A stretch of DNA of 64,000 nt from positions 480,912 to 544,911 of the forward strand of contig JAVKCD010000019.1 in the NCBI GenBank assembly GCA_040222855.1, written 5' to 3'. A program made the translations under genes and the position numbers. The stretch's first letter is position 1, and each line of letters begins with the position of its first letter. The DNA comes from Phycisphaeraceae bacterium. GTDB taxonomy: Bacteria > Planctomycetota > Phycisphaerae > Phycisphaerales > Phycisphaeraceae. A model generated the notes under the pieces. The model was not told where the DNA came from. It ran no database searches and saw only the letters and a list, made by a program, of their open reading frames with translations. Below are positions 46,591 through 55,555 of this stretch, in pieces.

Positions 46591-47304
46591 CTATACCGGA
46601 TGGGGGGCGGGTCGCTTGCGGAGGATCATGCCGTGGAAGGCGCGTCCTTCGGCGATGTATTTGCGTTCAAAGTTGGACCCGACGACCTCGGACTCGGAGG
46701 CGGAGGCGGGGGGTTGGTAGGGGAGGCGTTCGAAGAGGTGGGTGGCGAGGGCGGCGTGTTCCTGCATCCAGGCGAAGTAGTCGGCGTGGTCGGTGGCGAC
46801 GCGGAGCTGGCCGGAGTCGGGGTCCTCGGGGTGGGGGTCGATGAGCACGCGGTGGACCTGTTCGAGGTTGGAGAGCTGGAAGAAGCGTCGTTTGTGGTGG
46901 CGTTTTTTGGGCCAGGGATCGGGGAAGTAGAGGTGGACCTGATGGAAGACGTGGTTGGGCATGGCGAAGCGGAGGAAGGCGGCGGCTTCGGCGTGGAGCA
47001 TGCGGGCGTTGGTGATGTTGCGTCGGCGGAGACGGTCGGCGGTGTAACGGTAGTAGGCTCGGGCGTATTCCATGCCGAGGAAGCGGGTGTTGGGCTCGGC
47101 GAGGGCCTGTTGGACGAGGAAGGTGCCCTTTCCGGAGCCGATTTCGAGTTCGATGGGCGGCAGGCTGACGGGGTCGGTGTCGGGGGGGGTGCCGAACCAG
47201 GTGTGGGGGGAGACGGGCGGGTCGTCGAAGGAGGGGAGGGCTTCGGCAGGGACGCCGAAGGTGCCGGGATCGAGTTTTGAGGTTTGGCTGACGGCCTGGG
47301 GCAT
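46591..47304 (-). CDS. trmB: tRNA (guanine-N7)-methyltransferase
   Basis: A 237-residue SAM-dependent enzyme that makes m7G46 in tRNA variable loops. Visible motifs: EIGSGKGTFLVQ (SAM site), LYFPDPWPKKRHHKRR (the signature of TrmB), and the downstream TDHADYFAWM block; it ends with the SNFERKYIAEGR segment seen in TrmB. I chose the ATG at 47304; an in-frame start 24 codons earlier adds a Pro-rich leader and lacks support. Confidence 0.93.
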   Translation of the reverse strand: MPQAVSQTSKLDPGTFGVPAEALPSFDDPPVSPHTWFGTPPDTDPVSLPPIELEIGSGKGTFLVQQALAEPNTRFLGMEYARAYYRYTADRLRRRNITNARMLHAEAAAFLRFAMPNHVFHQVHLYFPDPWPKKRHHKRRFFQLSNLEQVHRVLIDPHPEDPDSGQLRVATDHADYFAWMQEHAALATHLFERLPYQPPASASESEVVGSNFERKYIAEGRAFHGMILRKRPAPHPV

Positions 47305-47505
47305 AACGCGTGAGTTTATCCGGGCTTTGGAGGGCCGGTAAAGAGGGCGGGGATGAGCCGGGGGTGGGTTTGTCAACAGGTGGAAAATCCTAGTTTCGCC
47401 TGAGTTCGGGCTAGCCGATGATTGGGATCAGGAACCTGTTCGGGGCATGTTTTGCTTGTGATGGGGCCCAGACAGGGTGGAAGACGGCCTATTTGAGGCA
47501 CTAGA

Positions 47506-48486
47506 ATGCTTGCTGGAGGTTTGATGAAGCAGAGTCTGTCCCCGAAAGAGTTGGCCCAGGCGATCGGCGTGAGCGAGTCGTCACTGAAGCGTTGGACGGA
47601 TTCGGGTCGTGTGCGGGCTTCGCGGACGATTGGGGGGCACCGTCGGATTCATCTTCAGGAGGCGCTTCGGTTTATTCGTGAGTCGAGGCTACCGGTGGTT
47701 CGTCCTGAGTTGCTGGGGCTGCCGGAGCTGGGGGATGCGGAGCAGATCAGTGAAGATGTGAGCCACGCGGGCGAGGTGATGCTGTCGTTGTTGTCACGGG
47801 GGGAGTTGACGCGGGCGCGAGGGTTGGCGCTGAATCTGTACCTGAGTGGTCACAGTGTGGCTTGGGTGTGTGATGGTCCGTTGTCTCATGCGATGTCGGA
47901 GATCGGGAAGATCTGGGAGACGCAGCAGGACGGGATTTTCACGGAGCATCGTGCGACGGAAATGTGCACGCAGATTGTGAGTCAGTTGCGGGTGGTGCTG
48001 GAGCCGAGTGGGGAGCTTGAGCAGGAGTCTCGTCCGGTGGCGGTGGGTGGGTGTCCTGCGGGTGATGCGGGAGCGTTGTCGTCGATGATGGCTGCGGCGA
48101 CGCTGGCTGAGTGTGGGTACTCGACGACGAATCTGGGGGGCAACACGCCCGTGGATGCGCTGCTGGAGGCGTTATCGAGGCACGAGCCGCGGCTGGTGTT
48201 TCTGGCTTGCCCTCACCAGGGGCATCTGCCGAAGGGGGCGGCGATGGAGACGTTGTCGGAGCGGATGGCGGAGCTGGGTGGGTGTGTGGTGGTGGGTGGT
48301 TATGGCGCGGAGCGAGAGTTCCGGGCGTCGTTGCCGAATGTGTTTTTGCATCGTTCGATGAGCGAGTTGTCGGCGTTTGCGCGAGGGTTGCTGGCGGTTC
48401 CGCGGTTGGATGCGTCTGGGCCTGCGGCTGTGAATGGGCACTCGCTGAACGGGCACGGTCAGGGTGGCGGGGTGTCGGCGTCCTGA
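47506..48486 (+). CDS. MerR/CarH-like regulator with a degenerate cobalamin-binding domain
   Basis: A 326-residue regulator. Residues 10-60 form a MerR-type helix-turn-helix (LSPKELAQAIGVSESSLKRW, then GGHRRI). A helical domain follows containing W137 with nine residues to E147-H148, the Wx9EH motif of CarH-type adenosylcobalamin photoreceptors. The Rossmann-like B12-binding fold is recognisable from about 175 to 305, but where the cobalt-ligand motif (D/E-x-H-x-x-G) is expected there is D187-A-G189-A-L-S192: the histidine is missing. Start ATG 47506 has GAGG seven bases upstream; ATG 47524 is an alternative. Family members repress carotenoid or light-stress genes. No such gene is beside it. 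Confidence 0.8.
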   Translation: MLAGGLMKQSLSPKELAQAIGVSESSLKRWTDSGRVRASRTIGGHRRIHLQEALRFIRESRLPVVRPELLGLPELGDAEQISEDVSHAGEVMLSLLSRGELTRARGLALNLYLSGHSVAWVCDGPLSHAMSEIGKIWETQQDGIFTEHRATEMCTQIVSQLRVVLEPSGELEQESRPVAVGGCPAGDAGALSSMMAAATLAECGYSTTNLGGNTPVDALLEALSRHEPRLVFLACPHQGHLPKGAAMETLSERMAELGGCVVVGGYGAEREFRASLPNVFLHRSMSELSAFARGLLAVPRLDASGPAAVNGHSLNGHGQGGGVSAS

Positions 48487-48489
48487 GAT

Positions 48490-49803
48490 TCAGAGGGATT
48501 GGGTGATGGCTTTTCCGAGGCGGCTGAGGCCTTCGGTGATGGCTTGGGGTTCGGCGTAGCCGAAGCTGAGTCGGATGGTGTTGTTGGGTTTGGTGCGGGT
48601 TTTGTCGGCGGGGTAGCAGTAGCTGCCGGGGACGAAGAGGACGCCTTGTTCGATGGCGTTGTGGAAGAGTTTGGAGTCGGGGTCGGTGGGGATGGAGGGG
48701 GGGAGTTCGACCCAGCCGTAGAGTCCACCTCGGACCTGAGTGGTTTTGAGATCGATTTTGGATTGTGAGGCGAGTCGTGAGAGGCCGGCGTTGAGGAGTT
48801 CGGCTTTTTCGGCGTAGAGGTGGCGGAGTTGATTGACGTGGTTGTGGTAGACGCCCTGGTCCATGGCGGCGGCGAGGAGTTTTTGGGCGAGGAGGTTGGA
48901 GCCGAAGTCACGGCCGTCTTTGGCGCGGAGGATGGGGGCGACGAGGTCTTTGGGGAGCAGGGCGTAGCCGGTGCGGAGACCGGGGGAGAAGGGTTTGGAG
49001 AAGGTCATCAGGAGTGCGGTGTGTTCGAGGTCGGGGTCGCGGGAGGCGATGGTTTTGGGGGCGGTGCCGGTATAGGTGAGTTCACGGTAGGCGGCGTCTT
49101 CGAGGAGGAGGATGCGGTGGTGTCTTGAGTGGCGTCGGACGATGTCGAGGATTTGGGTGCGTCGCTCTTCGATGAGGGTGCGGCCGGTGGGGTTCTGGTG
49201 GTAGGACTGGAGGTAGACCATCTTGACGCGGTGGAGGAGGTTGACGGCGTCGAGGGATCTCAGGAGGGCGTCGAGTTTTTCGGGGATGATGCCATGCTCG
49301 TCCATCTCGACGGCGCGGGTCTGTCCCTGCCAGGCGGTGAGGGCGCAGGTGAGGACGAAGTAGCTGGGCCAAGCGACGATGACGATGTCGCCTGGGTCGA
49401 GGAGGACTTCGGCGAGTAGGTGTTGGGCTTGTTGTGAGCCGGTGGTGATGACGACCTGATCGGCGGAGCCGGGGTAGTCGTTTTCGGTGATGCCGTCGAG
49501 GGTGGCGATGTGTTTGTAGACGAGGTGTCGGAGTTTTTCGTCGCCTCGGGTGGGGCCGTACTGGAGTGCGGCGCGTCCGGTGGTGGGGTCGGCGAGGATG
49601 TCGTCGAGTAGGCGTTTGGATTCGAGGTGTGGGAGGGAGGCGTGGTCGACGAGTCCGGGGGCGAGGGAGATGAGGTCTGGCCGGGAGAGGGCCATTTCGA
49701 TGAGGGGTCCGATGGGTTGGTCGGTGGTGTGGCGGGCGGCGCTGGAGAGGGCGAAGCCCTGGTGCTTAGACGGTGTGGCGCGGATGCGGTTGAGGTTATT
49801 CAC
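48490..49803 (-). CDS. Class I/II PLP-dependent aminotransferase
   Basis: A 437-residue fold-type I aminotransferase resembling the 2-aminoadipate/aromatic (LysN/ARO8, MocR-catalytic) group, but with no N-terminal DNA-binding domain. Features: GLVDHASLP near residue 50, LQYGPTRGDEKLR, the SYHQNPTGRTL block, LEDAAYREL with the PLP-binding Asp-Tyr region, and the Schiff-base lysine in LMTFSKPFSPGLR. The start is a GTG (reading MNNLNRI). Substrate undefined; the gene stands alone and converges with the CarH-like gene, with only three bases between them. Confidence 0.88.
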   Translation of the reverse strand: MNNLNRIRATPSKHQGFALSSAARHTTDQPIGPLIEMALSRPDLISLAPGLVDHASLPHLESKRLLDDILADPTTGRAALQYGPTRGDEKLRHLVYKHIATLDGITENDYPGSADQVVITTGSQQAQHLLAEVLLDPGDIVIVAWPSYFVLTCALTAWQGQTRAVEMDEHGIIPEKLDALLRSLDAVNLLHRVKMVYLQSYHQNPTGRTLIEERRTQILDIVRRHSRHHRILLLEDAAYRELTYTGTAPKTIASRDPDLEHTALLMTFSKPFSPGLRTGYALLPKDLVAPILRAKDGRDFGSNLLAQKLLAAAMDQGVYHNHVNQLRHLYAEKAELLNAGLSRLASQSKIDLKTTQVRGGLYGWVELPPSIPTDPDSKLFHNAIEQGVLFVPGSYCYPADKTRTKPNNTIRLSFGYAEPQAITEGLSRLGKAITQSL

Positions 49804-49850
49804 GGGGGCATGGTAATGGCTGGGTGGATCGGCGTAGCTGAAAACGAGAG

Positions 49851-49874
49851 CGGGGCACGCCGTTGGGCGTGCCC
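49851..49874 (-). terminator. Terminator-like hairpin after the 34-residue gene
   Basis: A GC-rich 11-bp stem with a three-base loop lies 35 bases past the stop of the small minus-strand gene. On that strand it is followed within five bases by TTTT. It supports transcription of the small gene and its separate ending before the aminotransferase gene. Confidence 0.6.
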
Positions 49875-49908
49875 CGCCAGGGGAGATCAGGTGATGTCTA
49901 TTGGGTCT

Positions 49909-50013
49909 TTAGCGTCCCTGGGTCTTGTGTTTGGCTGGCTTGGGAGCTGGCTTCGCGGGCGTGGGTTTTGCTGGAGCGGCTTTGACCTTCGATGCGTTGG
50001 GTTTGGTGGCCAT
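49909..50013 (-). CDS. 34-residue Lys/Pro/Ala-rich basic protein
   Basis: A very short gene encoding a strongly basic peptide (MATKPNASKVKAAPAKPT, then PAKPAPKPAKHKTQGR) with eight lysines and no acidic residue, built of repeated PAK-type units resembling the tails of histone H1-like proteins. Evidence that it is real: an ideal ribosome site AAGGAGG six bases before the ATG, a terminator-like hairpin 35 bases after the stop, and an otherwise empty region of about 370 bases. It could bind DNA or RNA or ribosomes, but no family is recognised. The pyrophosphatase gene ends 163 bases upstream on the same strand. Confidence 0.7.
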   Translation of the reverse strand: MATKPNASKVKAAPAKPTPAKPAPKPAKHKTQGR

Positions 50014-50176
50014 GTTGGCCTCCTTATGGAATCGCCCGGGTTGGGCGGATCGACGTGACGGGTTGTCTAGTCTCCGTTTCGGCCCTAAGCCGAACGGACC
50101 CGTTGGGCGTCGATTGATATTTCACCACAACGCGATGGGAAAGCAATAGGGATTCTGGCCGATTTGCAGAACTGGT

Positions 50177-52342
50177 TTATGGGGTGTTGGTTGTGGCGTT
50201 CTCGATGATGGCGGGGGCATCGATGATGGAGGTTTGGGCACGATCCTGGTCGTAGAGGTTGAGGACGCCGCGATCGGTCCAGATGGGTCCCGGCATGAGG
50301 AGAGGAGCGATGACCAGGGAGACGATGGCCATGACGTTGATGAGGATGTTCATGGAGGGGCCGGAGGTGTCTTTGAGGGGGTCGCCTACGGTGTCTCCTA
50401 CGACGGTGGCCTTGTGGGCTTCGGAGCCTTTTCCGCCGAAGTGTCCTTCTTCGATGTACTTCTTGGCGTTGTCCCATGCGCCGCCGGCGTTGGACATCAT
50501 GAGGGCGAGGAGGATACAGCCGAGGAGTGAGCCGACGAGGAGCCCGGAGAGGGCTTCGGCGCCGAGGATGAAGCCGGTCCCACAGGGGATGAGGATGGCG
50601 AGTGATGCGGGGAGGATCATGCGGCGGAGGGCGGCGCGTGTGGCGATGTCGACACATCGTTCGGCATCGGGTTCGGCTTTGCCTTCGAGGAGTCCGGGGA
50701 TTTCGCGGAACTGGCGTCGGATTTCTTCGATCATCTCAAAGGCGGCGTCGCCGACGGCTTTCATGGTGATGGCCCCGTTGAGGAACGGCCCGACCCCCCC
50801 GAGGAAGACGCCGAGGAGGACCATGGGGTTGTTGATGTCGAGTTCGAGTTGGATGTTTTCGCCCAGGTGAGCGGCGACGGATTCGATGAAGGCGGCGATC
50901 ATGGTAAGGGCGGCGAGTCCGGCGGCACCGATGGCGAAGCCCTTGCCGATGGCGGCAGTGGTGTTTCCGACAGAGTCGAGGGAGTCGGTGATCTTGCGGA
51001 CTTCTTTGCCCATGCCGGCCATTTCGGCGATCCCGCCGGCGTTGTCGGCGACGGGTCCGTAGGCATCGATGGCCATGGTGATGCCGACGGTGGCGAGCAT
51101 GCCGACGGCGGCGATGCCGATGCCGTAGAGGCCGACGAGAGAGTTGGCGGCGAGGATGATGCCGGCGAGGGTAAGGAGCGGGACGACGACGGATTCGAGT
51201 CCGACGGCGAGTCCGGAGATCATGACGGTGGCGACGCCTGTTTGTGAGGCGTCGGCGATGTCGCGGACGGGTTTGGCGGAGGTGTAGTACTCGGTGACGA
51301 AACCGATGATGATCCCGCCCACGGCTCCGGCGACGAGTGACCACCAGATATTGACGGAGACGCCAAGGGCCTGGGTGACGAAGAAGGCGGCGATCATAAA
51401 GAGGATGGCGGAGCCGAGGGTGCCGACACGGAGGGCGGCGGCGGGGGCCATGCCTGCGGCGGCTTTGACGAGGAAGATGCCGATGAGCGAGGCGACGAGT
51501 CCGACGGAGGTCATTACCAGCGGCAGGAGCATGAGGGTGGCACGGGCGGATTCGGCGTCGGCGGCCCCAGGGACGAGGGTCGCGGCGAGGGATCCAGCGA
51601 GGGTGGCGGCGATGGCGATGGTGGCGATCTGGGAGCCGCAGTAGGACTCGAAGATGTCGGAGCCCATGCCGGCGACGTCGCCTACGTTGTCGCCTACGTT
51701 GTCGGCGATGACGCCCGGGTTGCGGGGATCGTCTTCGGGGATGCCAGCTTCTACTTTGCCGACGAGGTCAGCGCCGACGTCGGCGGCCTTGGTGAAGATT
51801 CCGCCGCCGACGCGGTAGAAGAGGGCGACGAGCGAGGCCCCCATGGCGAAGCCTTCGATGGAGTGGGCGCCCTTGGCGGCTTCGGCGTCGAGGACGTAGA
51901 AGATGAAGAGGGTGCCGATGCCGATGAGTCCCATGGAGGCAACGGTGAGTCCCATGACGGACCCGCCGAGGAACGCGATGGAGAGGGCCTTGGGCATGCC
52001 GTGGTCGCGGGCGGCGACAGTGGTGCGGACATTGGCTTTGGTGGCGGTGTACATGCCGACGAAGCCAGCGGCGGAGGCGCAGATGGCACCGGCGAAGAAG
52101 GCGATGGCGGTCGGTATGGAGAGAGCCCATGCGACGAGAGCGCCGAGGACGATGGTGAAGATGATGAGGAGGGAGAACTCGCGGCGCATGAAGACCATGG
52201 CGGAGCGGTGGATGATGGCGGCGATTTTGGCTTCGCGCCCATCGCCAGCGGGCTGGCGGAGGACGTTGAGGAGGACGAGTCCTGCGAAGAAGAGGCCGAC
52301 GACGCCTAGGAACGGTGCGAGATACGGGAGAGCTTCGAGCAT
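50177..52342 (-). CDS. hppA: Membrane-bound pyrophosphatase, K+-stimulated type
   Basis: A 721-residue ion-pumping pyrophosphatase with about 16 transmembrane segments, using PPi hydrolysis to move H+ or Na+ outward. The active-site motifs are intact: [18 protein letters not shown], then [20 protein letters not shown], and the C-terminal aspartate-rich block [20 protein letters not shown]. The [14 protein letters not shown] segment carries Ala where K+-independent enzymes carry Lys, pointing to the K+-dependent subfamily. Ion specificity (H+ or Na+) cannot be told by eye. The ATG at 52342 is used because earlier in-frame residues are Pro/Arg-rich and not membrane-like. Confidence 0.95.
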   Translation of the reverse strand: MLEALPYLAPFLGVVGLFFAGLVLLNVLRQPAGDGREAKIAAIIHRSAMVFMRREFSLLIIFTIVLGALVAWALSIPTAIAFFAGAICASAAGFVGMYTATKANVRTTVAARDHGMPKALSIAFLGGSVMGLTVASMGLIGIGTLFIFYVLDAEAAKGAHSIEGFAMGASLVALFYRVGGGIFTKAADVGADLVGKVEAGIPEDDPRNPGVIADNVGDNVGDVAGMGSDIFESYCGSQIATIAIAATLAGSLAATLVPGAADAESARATLMLLPLVMTSVGLVASLIGIFLVKAAAGMAPAAALRVGTLGSAILFMIAAFFVTQALGVSVNIWWSLVAGAVGGIIIGFVTEYYTSAKPVRDIADASQTGVATVMISGLAVGLESVVVPLLTLAGIILAANSLVGLYGIGIAAVGMLATVGITMAIDAYGPVADNAGGIAEMAGMGKEVRKITDSLDSVGNTTAAIGKGFAIGAAGLAALTMIAAFIESVAAHLGENIQLELDINNPMVLLGVFLGGVGPFLNGAITMKAVGDAAFEMIEEIRRQFREIPGLLEGKAEPDAERCVDIATRAALRRMILPASLAILIPCGTGFILGAEALSGLLVGSLLGCILLALMMSNAGGAWDNAKKYIEEGHFGGKGSEAHKATVVGDTVGDPLKDTSGPSMNILINVMAIVSLVIAPLLMPGPIWTDRGVLNLYDQDRAQTSIIDAPAIIENATTNTP

Positions 52343-52662
52343 GCTCCTGGGACTCCGGTGAGGGCGCGGCGGTGTGCCGGGCGGTGGTTGGAGGCGATGG
52401 TTCGCCTGATATTGACAGCCCCTTGGCCTGGTGGCCCTAGGGGGAAGGATTCTATAACCCGTAAAAGACTCGGGGTCCACCTGCGATCGGCAGAACGGGG
52501 GAGCTGCCTGTGAAAACGGCGGTTATAGCGTTATGTGGGCGATCGCGGGTGAGAAAGAGCGTTAAGATGCCCGCCCGGCAGTGCGGGAGGTGTTGGGTCA
52601 TTATGCTTCTTGTTGCTTAGTGACGACATCCTGGAGTTTGGTTTGTGGAAGTTGAGTAAAGA
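52343..52662. other. Divergent intergenic region between hppA and thrS
   Basis: About 320 bases holding the presumed promoters of both genes. I looked for a T-box leader ahead of thrS and saw neither its conserved elements nor a terminator hairpin with a T-run. No gene is supported. Confidence 0.5.
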
Positions 52663-54744
52663 ATGATCATTACCCTGCCGGATGGCAGCACGCAGTCGTT
52701 TGATGGCCCGGTGACGGCTCGGCAGGTGGCGGAGCGGATTGGCGCTAAGCTGGCCGAGGCGGCGATCGGGGCGCGGTTCACACCGGCGGGGTCGTCGGAG
52801 ACTGAGCTGCTGGATGCGGATCGGGTGCTGCCTGGGGATGGCTCACTGGCGATCGTGACGGCCCCGCGGGTGAATAAGAAGGGACGGAGTCAGTGGCGTG
52901 ATGAGCAGCACGAGAAGGATGCGCTGTATCTGCTGCGGCATTCGGCGGCGCATGTGATGGCGGAGGCGATCGAGCGGCTGTGGCCGGAGACGAAGCTGGC
53001 GTATGGCCCGCCGCTGGACAACGGGTTTTATTACGACCTGTCACTGGAGGCTCCGATCTCGACGCATGATTTCGAGCGCATCGAGGCGGAGATGGCGAAG
53101 ATCGTGGCGGAGGACCGGCGGTTTACGCGCTACGAGATGCCGGTGTCGGAGGGGTTCGGGAAACTGGAGGCGGAGGGGAATAAGTACAAGCTGGATAATG
53201 CGGCGCGAGCGAAGGAGCGAGGTTCGGATGCGCTGTCGTGGTATGTGACGGGGGAGTCAGATTCCGGGCAGTGGGAGGACCTGTGCATGGGTCCTCATGT
53301 GGATCGGACCGCGCGGATTGGAGCGTTCAAGGTGATGTCGGTGGCGTCGTCGCATTGGCACGGGGATGTGACCTCGGATCGGTTTCAGCGGGTGTACGGG
53401 ACGGCGTTTTTCACGGAGGGGGACCTGGAGGCGCATCTGGAGGCGCTGGAGCAGGCGAAGGCGCGGGACCATCGGGTGCTGGGCAAGCGGCACGGGCTGT
53501 TTGAGATTGATGACAAGGTGGGTCAGGGTCTGGTGCTGTGGAAGCCGAAGGGGGCGGTGATCCGGCAGGAGTTGCAGAGCTTTATTCAGGGGCATTTGGA
53601 TCGTCAGGGATATAGCCAGGTGTTTACGCCTCATATTGGAAGGCTGGGGCTGTACAAGACCTCGGGGCATTTTCCTTATTACAGGGAGTCGCAGTTCCCG
53701 GCGTTGGTGGATCACGATCAGATGAAGCTGCTGAGCGATGAGGGGTGCACCTGCGCGCAGCTGACGAATCGGATGGGTGAGGGTGAGATTGACGGGTATC
53801 TGCTCAAGCCGATGAACTGCCCGCATCACATCCGGATCTACGCGAGCGAGAAGCGGTCGTACCGTGATCTGCCGATTCGGTTGTCGGAGTTCGGGACGGT
53901 GTACCGGTGGGAGCAATCGGGTGAGCTTGGGGGGATGACGCGGGTGCGTGGTTTCACGCAGGATGATGCGCACCTGTTTGTGATGGAGGAGCAGGTGGGG
54001 GCGGAGGTGAATGGTTGTCTGGAGCTGGTGAAGATTGTGTTGGGAACGCTGGGGATGGAGCAGTTCCGGGTGCGGGTGGGTTTGCGTGACCCTGATTCGG
54101 GCAAGTACGTCGGGAAGCCGGAGCAGTGGGATCGTGCGGAGGCGGCGTGTCTCGAGGCGGCGGCGTCTTTGGGTGTGCCGTTCTCGAAGGAGCCGGGGGA
54201 GGCTGCTTTTTACGGGCCGAAGATCGATTTCGTGGTGCGCGACGTGATCGGTCGGGAGTGGCAGCTGGGGACGGTGCAGGTGGACTATCAGCTGCCGGAG
54301 CGGTTCGAGCTGGAGTACACGGGGGCGGACAATGCGGCGCATCGCCCGGTGATGATTCATCGAGCGCCGTTTGGTTCGATGGAGCGATTTGTGGGGGTGC
54401 TGATCGAGCACTTTGGGGCGGCGTTCCCGCTGTGGTTGTCACCTGAGCAGGTGCGGATGCTGCCGATTAGCGACAAGTTTGTGGATTACGCGCGTGAGGT
54501 GGAGGGGAAGCTCAAGGCGGAGGGCTTGCGGGTGTCGATGGACGCTGGGAATGATCGGTTGAACGCGAAGATCAAGGTGGCGCAGGAGGAGAAGGTGCCG
54601 TACATGCTGGTGGTGGGTGGTCGTGATGCGGAGGCGGGGACGGTGTCGGTGCGGCACCGGACGGAGGGTGACCTGGGGGCGTTGGACGCGGGGGCGTTTG
54701 TGGCTCGGGCGGTAGCGGAGCGTGATGAGCGGGTGATCCACTAA
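52663..54744 (+). CDS. thrS: Threonine--tRNA ligase
   Basis: A 693-residue class II synthetase that attaches Thr to tRNA-Thr. Domains in order: TGS (1-61), the editing domain with HSAAHVMAEAI (about 90) and the related second-half motif, the catalytic core with zinc ligands C386 (MNCPHH), H437 and H566, and the anticodon-binding domain (about 600-693). The C386-H437 spacing of 51 matches that of the E. coli enzyme. Just before C386 is an extra segment of roughly 30 residues with a CTC pair, not seen in the textbook enzymes. The editing domain is complete. Confidence 0.96.
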   Translation: MIITLPDGSTQSFDGPVTARQVAERIGAKLAEAAIGARFTPAGSSETELLDADRVLPGDGSLAIVTAPRVNKKGRSQWRDEQHEKDALYLLRHSAAHVMAEAIERLWPETKLAYGPPLDNGFYYDLSLEAPISTHDFERIEAEMAKIVAEDRRFTRYEMPVSEGFGKLEAEGNKYKLDNAARAKERGSDALSWYVTGESDSGQWEDLCMGPHVDRTARIGAFKVMSVASSHWHGDVTSDRFQRVYGTAFFTEGDLEAHLEALEQAKARDHRVLGKRHGLFEIDDKVGQGLVLWKPKGAVIRQELQSFIQGHLDRQGYSQVFTPHIGRLGLYKTSGHFPYYRESQFPALVDHDQMKLLSDEGCTCAQLTNRMGEGEIDGYLLKPMNCPHHIRIYASEKRSYRDLPIRLSEFGTVYRWEQSGELGGMTRVRGFTQDDAHLFVMEEQVGAEVNGCLELVKIVLGTLGMEQFRVRVGLRDPDSGKYVGKPEQWDRAEAACLEAAASLGVPFSKEPGEAAFYGPKIDFVVRDVIGREWQLGTVQVDYQLPERFELEYTGADNAAHRPVMIHRAPFGSMERFVGVLIEHFGAAFPLWLSPEQVRMLPISDKFVDYAREVEGKLKAEGLRVSMDAGNDRLNAKIKVAQEEKVPYMLVVGGRDAEAGTVSVRHRTEGDLGALDAGAFVARAVAERDERVIH

Positions 54745-54796
54745 CCCCCCCAACCCCCGCGCACCCGCACCCCGGTCAGTCATCGCGTGATGGTTG

Positions 54797-55555
54797 TTAG
54801 TTCAAGCTGTTGAGGCGGGCGAGGAGTTCGCGGCGGGAGGAGACGCCGAGTTTGAGGTAGATGGATTTCACGTGGACGTGGACGGTGTGGGGTGAGCGGT
54901 TGATTTCTTCGGCGATCTGTTTTTCGGTGAGGGCCTGTTTGAGGTATTTGAGGATTTTCTGTTCGGTGGTGGAGAGTCGGTCGCTCACGGTGGCCGGCTG
55001 GAGGTGTTGATTGAGAACCGCACCGGAGACAGGGCCCGTTGGGGGCTGGATGCTGTCATTGCTGGCCAGGGTGAGCCGTTGGCAGAGGATGTCGATGGTG
55101 TCGGTGAGGCTGCGTTCGTCGTTTTGGGAAAAGCGGGAGCGGTTGGACCAGCGGAGGAAGACGAAGGCCTGACGGGTCGTTGTGCCGAGTTTGAGGCTGA
55201 GGGCGAGGGCGTCGCCGACGGAGCGAACACGCTCGATTCGACGGAAGAGCGCCCCGCGGGCGACGGCGGAGGCCCCGACGATCTCGATGGGTCGCAGGGC
55301 TCTGTTGGTCGGCGCGGGTCCGGCGAGGTATTCGAGGGCGGACCCGGGGTCCTGTGGCCAGGTGGCGAGGTCGAGGGAACGGGCGATGTCAGGGGAGAGG
55401 CCGACGTGATAGGCGTGGGAGGGTGAGTTTGGTCCCTGGTCAAAGCGGGCGGAGACAGCGATGTCCGCTTCGAGCTGCTGGCGCAAGTTTTCCAGGGCGT
55501 GCGTGAGATAGGCAGCGAAAGCCGAGTCTGCGTGCCAGGGGTGATGTTGAACCAT
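54797..55555 (-). CDS. LuxR-type helix-turn-helix regulator
   Basis: A 252-residue protein. The C-terminal 65 residues are a GerE/LuxR DNA-binding domain (LSTTEQKILKYLKQALTEKQ, then INRSPHTVHVHVKSIYLKLGV). The N-terminal 170 residues resemble a GAF-like or similar sensor domain but match no motif I know; there is no receiver-domain aspartate pattern. It converges on thrS. Upstream, a nearly palindromic site at 55613-55628 may be its operator. Regulon unknown. Confidence 0.85.
   Translation of the reverse strand: MVQHHPWHADSAFAAYLTHALENLRQQLEADIAVSARFDQGPNSPSHAYHVGLSPDIARSLDLATWPQDPGSALEYLAGPAPTNRALRPIEIVGASAVARGALFRRIERVRSVGDALALSLKLGTTTRQAFVFLRWSNRSRFSQNDERSLTDTIDILCQRLTLASNDSIQPPTGPVSGAVLNQHLQPATVSDRLSTTEQKILKYLKQALTEKQIAEEINRSPHTVHVHVKSIYLKLGVSSRRELLARLNSLN

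Noticed and set aside
52414-52419. TTGACA upstream of thrS as a -35 box
   Set aside because: No acceptable -10 box lies 16-18 bases downstream; the position is also about 245 bases from the start codon.
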